The position numbers and the translations under genes were made by a program. The notes under the pieces were generated by a model that made no database searches, was not told the origin of the DNA, and saw only the letters and a program-made list of their open reading frames with translations. A DNA stretch of 64,000 nucleotides from Stigmatella erecta (lineage in GTDB: Bacteria > Myxococcota > Myxococcia > Myxococcales > Myxococcaceae): NCBI RefSeq assembly GCF_900111745.1, contig NZ_FOIJ01000008.1, positions 62,001-126,000 on the forward strand, in the 5' to 3' direction. How positions within the stretch are numbered: position 1 is the first letter of the stretch; each line of letters begins with the position of its first letter. Below, one piece after another: positions 56,501 to 64,000 of this stretch.

Positions 56501-58981
56501 ATGAAACATCCCTTCCAAGCCCATTCGCACAAGGGCCTTTTCGCCACCCTGGCCGTGCTCCTGCTCGCCGCTGCCGGCTGTGGAGGCAATGAGCCTCCTA
56601 CCCTGGTCGAGAGCACGCAGTCGGCGGCCAGCGCGCGGCCCCTGGAGACCGTCACCTTTCGCGTCACGGCGAAGGACGCCGAGAGTTCATCGCTTCGCTT
56701 CTCCTGGGAGGCCAGTACCGGCACCCTCGGGGACCCGAGCCATACCGCCACCACCAGCGAGGTTGCTTGGACCGCCCCCGCCTGTGCCGCCCGTGCCACG
56801 GGAGAGGCCACCGTCACCGTCACCCTTCAGGACGAGAAGGGCAGCGCGCTGGCCCGTCCCTTCACCGTCTCGCTGCAGCCCTGCCGCGCCCTCTCTCTCT
56901 CCAGTGGGGCCTATCACTCCCTCGCGGCGCTGTCGGACGGAACGGTCTGGAGTTGGGGGAACAACTTGAGCGGTCAGTTGGGCGATGGGAGCACCCGCCT
57001 GAGCAGCACGCCCGTCCAGGTGTCTGGGTTGAGCGGCATCACCGCCGTGGAGGCAGGTGACTTTCACTCGCTGGCCTTGCACAAGGATGGCACCGTCTGG
57101 GTCTGGGGCCCCATCCTCGACAGCCACGGGGCATCCACCGACCAGCTCGCGCCCATCCAGGTGCCCGGGCTGACGGACATGACCGCACTCGCCGCTGGCA
57201 TCGAGCACTCCCTGGCGCTGCGCAACGACGGCACCGTCTGGGCCTGGGGCGACAACTCCTTCGGCCAGTTGGGCGATGGGACCCGTACCGTGCGCCCCAC
57301 GCCCATTCAGGTGCCCGCGCTGACGGGCATCGTGGCCGTCTACGCGGGCTCCTACCACTCGCTGGCCGTGCGCGATGACGGCACCCTGTGGGCCTGGGGC
57401 GACAACTCCTCCGGCCAGCTGGGCGATGGGTCCTACACCGCCCGCCCCACGCCCCTTCAGGTGCCCGGGCTGACGGGCATCACCGCCGCCGCTGGAGACG
57501 AGAGCCACACCTTGGCGGTGGGCAAGGACGGCACCGTCTGGGCCTGGGGGCAGAACTTCGGTGGCCAGTTGGGCGATGGGTCCCATGACGAACGTGTCAC
57601 CCCGGTCCAGGTGCCTGGGCTGACGGGCATCACCGCCGTCGCGACGGGCTATATCCACTCCCTGGCGCTGCGCAGCGACGGCACCCTGTGGGCCTGGGGA
57701 GACAACGCCAAGGGCCAGCTGGGCGATGGAACGCTCACCGAACGTCTCACCCCTGTTCAGGTGCCTGGCCTGAGCCGCATCACCGCCATCGCGGGGGGTT
57801 ACAAACAGTCGCTGGCCCTGCTCAACGACGGCACTGTCCGGGCCTGGGGGCTGAACAGCTTTGGCCAGCTGGGCAATGGGGTCACCGCCCACCGCTTCAC
57901 GCCCGTCCGGCTGGCGGGACTCACCGGCATGACTGCCGTGGCAGCACACACCAGCCACTCCCTGGCGGTGGGCTCCGGTGGCGTTGCGTGGTCCTGGGGG
58001 CTCAATACCCTGGGGGCGCTGGGGGACGGAACCTCAGCCAACGAGCGGGACACGCCTGCCCAGGTGTCCGGGTTGACAGGAGCCATCGCGGTCTCCGCCG
58101 GCTATGCCCACTCGTATGCGCTCCGCAACGATGGCACCGTCTGGGCCTGGGGCAGCAACCTCTTTGGCCAGCTGGGCGATGGGAGTTCTCAGAGCAGCCG
58201 CGCCACCGCAGCCCTGGTGCCAGGGTTGACGGACATCACCGCCATCACTTCTGGCTCCTCTCACGCCTTGGCCTTGCGCGGTGATGGAACGGTCTGGAGT
58301 TGGGGAGAGAACCGTGATGGCCAGCTGGGCAATGGGACAGCCACCCAGCAGGGCACGCCCCTTCAGGTGCCCGGGTTGACGGGTGTCACCGCCGTGTCCG
58401 CCGGCTCCAGGCACTCCCTGGCCGTGCGGGCTGACGGCACCGTCTGGGCCTGGGGGCGCAACGCCCAGGGCCAGCTGGGCGATGGAACCACCACCCAACG
58501 CCTCAGCCCGGTCCAGGTGCCCGGGCTGGCGGGTGTCACCACTGTCTCCGCGGGCCTCTTGTTCTCCGTGGCTTTGCGCAATGACGGCACCCTCTGGGCC
58601 TGGGGAAGCAACTCGTCCGGTCAGCTGGGCGACGGGAGCACGGCGCAGCGTCTCACCCCGGTTCAGGTGTCTGGGCTGACGGGCGTGAGCGCCGTCTCCG
58701 CCGGGGCAAGTCACTGCCTGGCCGTGCGCAATGACGGCACCCTCTGGGCCTGGGGGTACAACGGCACGGGCCAGTTGGGCGAGGGGAGCATCCCCGGCCG
58801 TCTCCTTCCTTCTCAGGTGTCTGGGCTGGCGGGCATCACCGCTATCGCCGCGGGCTCCGAACACTCCCTGGCCGTGAGCAATGACGGGGCCCTGTGGGCT
58901 TGGGGCAGCAATGAATTCGGCCAGGCCGGGGACGGAAACGCAGCGTCCTACAAAACTCCTGGGCCCGTGCTGTTGCCCTGA
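56501..58981 (+). CDS. RCC1-repeat lipoprotein
   Basis: 826 residues. Lipobox AAAGC (Cys near 27), then a beta-sandwich of about 110 residues (VTFRVTAKDAESSSLRFSW) and 14 RCC1-type repeats of about 52 residues. Each carries a variant of WxWGxNxxGQLGDG. Fourteen repeats would make two seven-bladed propellers. It is probably surface-exposed and adhesive or a scaffold; RCC1 GEF activity is unlikely outside the cell. The ATG at 56501 follows TGAGGAATCG; the open frame upstream to 56411 lacks a signal. Repeat 2 is degenerate (VWVWGPILDSHG). Confidence 0.9.
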   Translation: MKHPFQAHSHKGLFATLAVLLLAAAGCGGNEPPTLVESTQSAASARPLETVTFRVTAKDAESSSLRFSWEASTGTLGDPSHTATTSEVAWTAPACAARATGEATVTVTLQDEKGSALARPFTVSLQPCRALSLSSGAYHSLAALSDGTVWSWGNNLSGQLGDGSTRLSSTPVQVSGLSGITAVEAGDFHSLALHKDGTVWVWGPILDSHGASTDQLAPIQVPGLTDMTALAAGIEHSLALRNDGTVWAWGDNSFGQLGDGTRTVRPTPIQVPALTGIVAVYAGSYHSLAVRDDGTLWAWGDNSSGQLGDGSYTARPTPLQVPGLTGITAAAGDESHTLAVGKDGTVWAWGQNFGGQLGDGSHDERVTPVQVPGLTGITAVATGYIHSLALRSDGTLWAWGDNAKGQLGDGTLTERLTPVQVPGLSRITAIAGGYKQSLALLNDGTVRAWGLNSFGQLGNGVTAHRFTPVRLAGLTGMTAVAAHTSHSLAVGSGGVAWSWGLNTLGALGDGTSANERDTPAQVSGLTGAIAVSAGYAHSYALRNDGTVWAWGSNLFGQLGDGSSQSSRATAALVPGLTDITAITSGSSHALALRGDGTVWSWGENRDGQLGNGTATQQGTPLQVPGLTGVTAVSAGSRHSLAVRADGTVWAWGRNAQGQLGDGTTTQRLSPVQVPGLAGVTTVSAGLLFSVALRNDGTLWAWGSNSSGQLGDGSTAQRLTPVQVSGLTGVSAVSAGASHCLAVRNDGTLWAWGYNGTGQLGEGSIPGRLLPSQVSGLAGITAIAAGSEHSLAVSNDGALWAWGSNEFGQAGDGNAASYKTPGPVLLP

Positions 58982-58993
58982 CCGGGCGTTGCC

Positions 58994-59016
58994 GGGCGGG
59001 CATGCGGTGCCGCCCG
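58994..59016 (+). terminator. GC-rich hairpin after the RCC1 gene
   Basis: GGGCGG pairs with CCGCCC around about 10 nt, 13 bp after the stop; no T tract. Confidence 0.35.
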
Positions 59017-59193
59017 CCATGAGGGCCAGCAGCATCTGAACGAAGGACAATGCCCGCAGCCAAGTGGGCGCGGAGAATGAATCATTCGGCGCCCGTTGCG
59101 TCTGAGGGCCTGGTTGGGTCCGGGTAGGTCAGGCGGGGCCGAAGTTCGCGGGGCGGGCCGGTCGCTCCTCATATCCCTGAAGGCAGATCTCCT

Positions 59194-61638
59194 ATGCAGA
59201 GGTGGCTCGGCGCGCTTGTGGGCGCCCTGGTGGGCTGTACCGCTTGTTCCGGGCCGGACTTCAACGCCGGGCCGGCCGATGACATGCCCGAGTTCCAGCT
59301 GGAGATGCTCTCGGGGCCCTCAAACCTGGGCACGGGCTGGAAGGACCTCATGGTGGTGCAGCTGTGCAACCGGGGCGACGTGCCCGGCAGCACCGAGGTG
59401 GGCTTCTACCTGTCGCGCGACAGCCTGATCGACGAGGGCGATGCGTTCCTGGCCTCCAGCGAGACGGCCCTGGTGCCTGCGGGGAGCTGCCGCAGCGTCA
59501 GCGCGAAGGCCGAGACGCCGCGCGTCCTGGAGGGCAGCTACTACCTGGGCGCCATCGCGGATCCGCATGACCAGGTGCGTGAGGGCAATGAGAGCAACAA
59601 CCGCCACCTGGGCCGCACCGTGCAGGTGGACCTGACCCCGCCGCCGGCGCCGGTGCTCTCGTGGCTGGAGCCGGTGGGGGGCTCTTCGCTGGTGCCGAAT
59701 ATCTCGGCCCAGAGCGAGCCGAACGCCTCCATCCTTCTCTACCGGGGTGATCGCTGCACGGGCATGGCGGTGGCCAACCTGACGTCGGGCTCGTCCTGCC
59801 CGTATCCGGACGGCTCCCCGGAGTACGTGGTGAGCAGCTACTCGGCGCGGGCGTACGATTTGGCGGGCAACGTCTCGGGCTGTACCAGCATCCCTGTGCC
59901 GTCCGGGGCCGGATACCCGGACACGACGCCGCCGGCCCCGCCGCTGCTCGTGAGCGTGGACTGGCACTACGGCACCCTCCAGCACCAGCTGCGCGTGACG
60001 GGCACGGCCGAGCCACGCAGCGAAGTGGCCGTCTTCGTGGACGTGGCGTGCACGGGCATGCCGGTGGCCACGGTGTTCGCGGGGACGAGCGGCGCATTCA
60101 GCGCGGAGCTCGCGGTGGCGGTGGCGGGCCCGGGCCGCATCCGCCGGGTGTACGTGGCGGCGCGGGATGCGGCGCTCAACGAATCCACGTGCGTGCAGGG
60201 GCCGGCGTACGAGACACCGTGCGCACCAGGCTACGGCAACTGCGATGGGAACCCAGCCAACGGTTGCGAGGTAGACCTGACGGCGGACGCGGACCACTGC
60301 GGCACGTGCGGCACGGCGTGCACGGGGCAGGGCAACGCGCAAGGGGTATGCGTGGCGAGCACGTGCGACGAGGCGTGCCCGGTGGGCACGTACGACTGCG
60401 ATGGGAAGCGGGCCAACGGCTGCGAGTCCACGACGGCGTGTGGGCCGGCGGTGTGCACGGTGGCGCGGACGAAGGAGCTGATGATCACCGCGCTGCCGGT
60501 GGTGGAGGACCCTGCGCGCACGGCCCTGGGCGGGGCGTGGCACTTCGAGGCGCTGGTGCGGGCGATGGCCGGGGGCGGCGATCCCTCGGCGTTGGTGCGC
60601 CAGTGGCTGAAGACGTGGAATACACCTCAGACGATCAACGGGCTGACGGTGCCGGCGCGGCCGCTGATGATGACGAAGGTGCTGGGGCCATGGGAGGAGC
60701 GAAGTGGGGGCCCGTCGCAGCCGTTGAACTTCGCGCACGCGCCGTTCCGGCTGCTGGCGATCGTGAACCGGATGGACCTGCGTCAGCCGGGGCTGCAGGC
60801 GGGAGAGGGGCGGTTCGTGTTCGGCGTGGTGGCCCCGAACGGCACCCCGCTGGAGTTCACGGTGATCCTCGAGTACGCGCTGCCGGGCACGACGCCGGAG
60901 GCGATCCAGCGCTGGGCACGGGATTGGCACGAGCTGGGGCAATTGAACCTGGGGAGCGCGGAGTTCAAGACGAAGCTGCAGGGGCTGACGGACCGGTTCG
61001 CGAAGGCGGGGGTTCTGCCCGGAAGACCGCACGGCAACGCGCTGAACCAGATCCGGACGAACGAGGCGGCGCTGGGCGAGCCGTGGGAGATGCGGGAGTT
61101 CGTGCTGACGGCGGCGGGGCTGCAGCCGGCGACGGTGAAGCTGACGGCGGACAACGGGTTCAACAACACGAATGTGCTGAGCAACTTCATCCACGCGAAC
61201 CAGGAGGCGATCCTGGCGGAGCAGCACACGGTGCCGGAGCGCTTCTCGGGGCTCCGGTTCCTGGGGGCGTCGTCGAAGGTGCCGGAGGGCTTCTTCTGGC
61301 GTGCGCCGTCGGTGGAGAACGAGGCGCGGCACAAGTTCTCGCTGAACACGTGCAACGGGTGCCATGCGGGGGAGACGGCGACGGAGTTCACGCACATCTC
61401 GAATCGAGCCGCGGGGCAGCCGGCGCAGCTCTCGCTGTTCCTGAGAGGCGGGACGGTACGGGATCCGGTGGCGTTGATCTCCCGGCCGTTCGATGACCTG
61501 GGGCGGCGAGCGCAGGATCTGGAGACGCTGGTGTGCGGGACGCCTGGAGGCGCGAGCATCAATGGCCCGGAGCGGACGTTCGAGACGTTGCTGGGCTACC
61601 CCGCGCCGTCGAACCTGCCGAGGGCACGCGTGCACTGA
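59194..61638 (+). CDS. CARDB-domain lipoprotein with a single haem c motif
   Basis: 814 residues. Signal with lipobox (LVGC then TAC). A CARDB adhesion domain (about 35-150, GDVPGSTEVGFYLSRD, VREGNESNNRH) is followed by two Ig-like modules and a Cys-rich stretch (about 345-425, CDGNPANGCEVD and CDGKRANGCES). The C-terminal 390 residues hold one CNGCH (Cys720, Cys723, His724) expected to bind haem c. This end recurs in myxobacterial surface proteins, but its function is unknown to me. The ATG follows AAGGCAGATCTCCT. Confidence 0.83.
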   Translation: MQRWLGALVGALVGCTACSGPDFNAGPADDMPEFQLEMLSGPSNLGTGWKDLMVVQLCNRGDVPGSTEVGFYLSRDSLIDEGDAFLASSETALVPAGSCRSVSAKAETPRVLEGSYYLGAIADPHDQVREGNESNNRHLGRTVQVDLTPPPAPVLSWLEPVGGSSLVPNISAQSEPNASILLYRGDRCTGMAVANLTSGSSCPYPDGSPEYVVSSYSARAYDLAGNVSGCTSIPVPSGAGYPDTTPPAPPLLVSVDWHYGTLQHQLRVTGTAEPRSEVAVFVDVACTGMPVATVFAGTSGAFSAELAVAVAGPGRIRRVYVAARDAALNESTCVQGPAYETPCAPGYGNCDGNPANGCEVDLTADADHCGTCGTACTGQGNAQGVCVASTCDEACPVGTYDCDGKRANGCESTTACGPAVCTVARTKELMITALPVVEDPARTALGGAWHFEALVRAMAGGGDPSALVRQWLKTWNTPQTINGLTVPARPLMMTKVLGPWEERSGGPSQPLNFAHAPFRLLAIVNRMDLRQPGLQAGEGRFVFGVVAPNGTPLEFTVILEYALPGTTPEAIQRWARDWHELGQLNLGSAEFKTKLQGLTDRFAKAGVLPGRPHGNALNQIRTNEAALGEPWEMREFVLTAAGLQPATVKLTADNGFNNTNVLSNFIHANQEAILAEQHTVPERFSGLRFLGASSKVPEGFFWRAPSVENEARHKFSLNTCNGCHAGETATEFTHISNRAAGQPAQLSLFLRGGTVRDPVALISRPFDDLGRRAQDLETLVCGTPGGASINGPERTFETLLGYPAPSNLPRARVH

Positions 61639-61652
61639 GTGTTTTGCTTTCT

Positions 61653-61680
61653 TTGCTTGAAATGCTTGTTTTGTGATAAG
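61653..61680 (+). promoter_or_regulatory. Candidate promoter for the GH76 gene
   Basis: TTGCTT, 16-bp spacer, extended -10 (TGTGATAAG), in an AT-rich stretch 78 bp upstream of the start codon. Composition stands out from its surroundings. Confidence 0.38.
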
Positions 61681-61757
61681 GGCCCTGGCCAGGGCGTCAA
61701 GTCGGCCATCCGTGGCGTGGACGACTGGCGCTGCGTGCCTGTCTCCCGGGAGGGACC

Positions 61758-63185
61758 ATGTCCAAAGTGCTCCACAGTGTCGGTGCCGCCGTCGCGGCGC
61801 TCTTCGTGTCCGCGCCGTCGGTGGCCGCGGCGGCCATCTGTAACAAGTATTGCGATGGCCGTGACCCCGCGCTGTCGCCGAAGGACCGCCAGCCGGTCAG
61901 CGCGTCCATCCACTCGCGGAGCATCGTCCTGCACTTCAACGATGACGACGCGATGGCCTGGGCCTCCATCGAGAACGGCAATCCGGGAGACCAGGTGTGG
62001 CTCGACCGGTCCTTTGATGGGGGCCGTACCTGGGGATCCGGCAGCAAGCTGGGCGAGGCGACGATTCCGGGTTCGTACCGGGGGTGGCGCACCCTGATGT
62101 ACAACGTGGACGACTGGAGCACCCACGGCGTGGGGGCCCTGCGCGCCTGTGGCAAGGCCGGTGACCGGCCCGAGATCGCCTGTACGCCGTGGGCCCGCAC
62201 CACGTGGAATGCCTGGGACCGGCGCACCGCCGCGGCGACCGCGCTGATGCAGTTCTACGACAACAACACCGGGCTGTTCAGCACCACCGGCTGGTGGAAC
62301 TCGGCCAACGCGCTGACCGCGATCATCGACAACATCCGCGTGTCCGGTATGCCGAGCTACCGCTACGCCATCGCCAACACCTATGACCGCAACCGCTCCG
62401 CGCAGGGTGGCAACTTCACCAACGACTACATCGACGACACGGGCTGGTGGGGGTTGGCGTGGATCGCCGCGTACGACCTGACCGGCGAGACCCGGTATCT
62501 GGACACCGCCCGGGCGGACGCCGATTACATGGCGCGCTACTGGGACAGCGTGTGCGGCGGCGGGGTCTGGTGGAGCACGGCCAAGCAGTACAAGAACGCG
62601 ATCTCCAACAGCCTCTACCTGCAGCTCAACGCCGCGCTGCACAACCGCATCCCGGGGGACACCGTCTATCTGCAGCGGGCCCGTTCGACGTGGACGTGGT
62701 TCCAGGGTACCGGGATGATCAACTCCTCGAACCTGGTGAATGACGGCGTCAACCTGAGCACTTGCAAGAACAACGGGGATGTCGCCTGGACGTACAACCA
62801 GGGCGTCCTGGTCGCAGGGCTCGCCGAGCTGTACCGCGCCACCGGGGACAGCGCCCTGCTGACCCGGGCGCGCCAGCTCGCGGACGCATCGACCACCCAC
62901 CCGTCGCTCCACGTGAACGGAATCCTCCGGGAGCCGTGTGAGAGTGGCGACTGCGGAGGGGATGGCCCCTCGTTCAAGGGGGCGTACGTCCGTGGGTTGG
63001 GGGCGCTGAACGCGCTGCTGGCCGATCGGCCCTACAGCGCTTACCTGCGCCGTCAGGCGGACTCCGCGTACACGAAGAATCGCAACGCCCTGGACGCGTA
63101 TGGCCTGCGGTGGGCTGGAGGCCTGGACCGCACGGACGCGGCCCGCCAGCACAGCGTGGTCGATCTGATGAACGCTGCGCCCTGA
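61758..63185 (+). CDS. GH76 family endo-alpha-1,6-mannanase
   Basis: 475 residues, secreted (signal to about 26, AAAA-IC). A small Cys-containing domain of about 120 residues ([13 protein letters not shown]) leads into a GH76 barrel with the catalytic Asp pair Asp226-Asp227 in [14 protein letters not shown]76 enzymes cleave alpha-1,6-mannan backbones of fungal and yeast walls. The N-terminal domain and codon texture resemble Streptomyces enzymes, so acquisition from an actinobacterium is possible. The promoter candidate upstream is AT-rich. Confidence 0.9.
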   Translation: MSKVLHSVGAAVAALFVSAPSVAAAAICNKYCDGRDPALSPKDRQPVSASIHSRSIVLHFNDDDAMAWASIENGNPGDQVWLDRSFDGGRTWGSGSKLGEATIPGSYRGWRTLMYNVDDWSTHGVGALRACGKAGDRPEIACTPWARTTWNAWDRRTAAATALMQFYDNNTGLFSTTGWWNSANALTAIIDNIRVSGMPSYRYAIANTYDRNRSAQGGNFTNDYIDDTGWWGLAWIAAYDLTGETRYLDTARADADYMARYWDSVCGGGVWWSTAKQYKNAISNSLYLQLNAALHNRIPGDTVYLQRARSTWTWFQGTGMINSSNLVNDGVNLSTCKNNGDVAWTYNQGVLVAGLAELYRATGDSALLTRARQLADASTTHPSLHVNGILREPCESGDCGGDGPSFKGAYVRGLGALNALLADRPYSAYLRRQADSAYTKNRNALDAYGLRWAGGLDRTDAARQHSVVDLMNAAP

Positions 63186-63197
63186 GCCGGGCGCCGC

Positions 63198-63620
63198 TCA
63201 GGCCTCCTGGAGCCGGCTCCAGGCGGCGCGGTAGCGCGTGAGGCGCTCGGCCTCGCGGGGGCCCACGGAGGGCAGCCGCCGGACATCCATGTTGTCCTCC
63301 AGGTCCGCCAGCTTCACGCGGCGGGCCAGCGGGTGGGGGCGGAGGCGCTCGATGAAGGCCTCGTAGCTCTCGCCCTCGCGCTTGGTGAGGCAGTCCAGCG
63401 CGCCCAGCACCTCTTCTGGGTAGCCCAGGGCGCGCAGCCGCTCCAGCGTGTACGGGGTGTCCTCCACCACGTCGTGGAGGATGGCCGCCATGCGCTCGGC
63501 CTCCGTCTGCAGGCGCATCATCACCCGCAGGGGGTGAAGGATGTAGCTCTGTCCCGCCTTGTCGCGCTGGCCCCGGTGGGCCTCCACGGCCAGGGCGATG
63601 GCATCTTCCAGGGTGGGCAT
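63198..63620 (-). CDS. Small HD-domain phosphohydrolase (MESH1/RelA-SpoT hydrolase-like)
   Basis: 140 residues from the ATG at 63620, with GGAGG upstream; an in-frame TTG at 63626 is less likely. Metal-binding HD signatures: HRGQRDKAGQSYILHPLRV and ILHDVVEDTPYT, then LADLEDNM. It consists only of the hydrolase half of RelA/SpoT, so it may degrade (p)ppGpp or another nucleotide. No synthetase part. Confidence 0.87.
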   Translation of the reverse strand: MPTLEDAIALAVEAHRGQRDKAGQSYILHPLRVMMRLQTEAERMAAILHDVVEDTPYTLERLRALGYPEEVLGALDCLTKREGESYEAFIERLRPHPLARRVKLADLEDNMDVRRLPSVGPREAERLTRYRAAWSRLQEA

Positions 63621-63663
63621 CGGCAACCTCCAGGCCCGGCAGCATCCCGCGCCGGGCTCCGGC

Positions 63664-64000
63664 TCACCAGAGGTCCTTCTTGCCGCGCAGGGCCTTTTTC
63701 TGGCTGTCCTGCTTCTTGCCCTCCAGGCGCCGCCGCTGGGAGCCCTTCGTGGGCTGGGTGGCCCGGCGCACCTTGGGCACGAAGGTGAGCGCCTTGAGCC
63801 CTTGCCGGAGCCGCTCCAGCGCCACGCCCTTGTTCTGCACCTGGCTGCGGCGCTCGGTGGCGGTGACGGACAGCTCGGTGGGCGGGTGGGTCAGCCGCAC
63901 GCCGCTGGCGGTGGTGTTGCGGTGCTGGCCGCCCGGGCCGGAGGCGATGAAGTACTCCACCTCGCACGTCTTCAGCAGCGCCTCGTCGTCGAGCTGGAGG
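63664..64000 (-). CDS. Release-factor-like (GGQ) protein, 5' end outside window
   Basis: Homologue of the class I peptide release factor catalytic domain: [18 protein letters not shown] carries the GGQ loop. A Lys/Arg-rich tail follows ([20 protein letters not shown]), as in ArfB/YaeJ-type ribosome-rescue proteins. No codon-recognition domain is visible. The frame is open at the window edge (EVEYFIASG preceded by [10 protein letters not shown]), so the start lies beyond 64000. Confidence 0.87.
   Translation of the reverse strand, partial: LQLDDEALLKTCEVEYFIASGPGGQHRNTTASGVRLTHPPTELSVTATERRSQVQNKGVALERLRQGLKALTFVPKVRRATQPTKGSQRRRLEGKKQDSQKKALRGKKDLW

Noticed and set aside
56930-58980. Regularly spaced DNA repeats resembling a CRISPR array
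   Set aside because: The periodicity is the 52-residue RCC1 coding repeat; units are not identical and are translated.
59320-61635. Open frame of 771 codons on the minus strand
   Set aside because: Antisense to the CARDB lipoprotein, Arg/His-rich shadow of GC-rich codons.

Overview
High-GC DNA with many lipoproteins, an FHA protein, WYL regulators, a chemosensory cluster wired to an NtrC-type activator, and secreted polysaccharide- and protein-degrading enzymes. This gene content points to a predatory myxobacterium (Myxococcota), probably in the Cystobacter/Archangium/Stigmatella group. That placement is inferred from gene content; there is no rRNA or other marker here. No tRNA, rRNA, CRISPR array or intact transposase was found.

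Layout. 1-26000 is mostly ordinary chromosome: a sensor kinase/response regulator pair (the regulator runs off the left edge), a beta-propeller/c-type cytochrome lipoprotein, a cupin, gpsA, hflX, proB, two overlapping WYL regulators followed by an FHA membrane protein, a cardiolipin synthase-like enzyme, a ferritin-like lipoprotein, a DigH/GHL10 lipoprotein, aconitase and asnS. 24644-26047 is a compact operon of three unknown envelope genes. 26080-26717 has a cold-shock gene with a textbook terminator and a 60-residue basic protein.

27051-43250 is an accessory region. It holds stress and metabolic genes (PNPOx-like, alpha/beta hydrolase, SnoaL-like, epimerase, a LysR/NmrA/DUF1857 group, an AldO-like oxidase, a two-gene ABC exporter) mixed with decay products. 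These are a 5'-less M1 peptidase with a lost zinc ligand, facing an equally 5'-less second gene; a Ser/Thr kinase-histidine kinase reduced to its two ends; and a second copy of the GH92 3' end, beside an unexplained inverted repeat. A protein with an exact 300-bp internal duplication lies at 29433-30032.

43267-48431 is a divergent pair: a GH92 alpha-mannosidase lipoprotein and a subtilisin lipoprotein carrying a mannose-type lectin domain. With the actinobacterial-looking GH76 mannanase at 61758, this suggests attack on fungal mannoprotein or mannan. 48440-54638 is one chemosensory operon (ntrC-like, cheA, mcp, cheW, cheR) with no CheY or CheB, so its output is probably transcription rather than motility. 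The right end has a DJ-1/PfpI protein, a 14-repeat RCC1 lipoprotein, a CARDB/haem c lipoprotein, the GH76 enzyme, a small HD hydrolase and a release-factor-like protein that runs off the edge.
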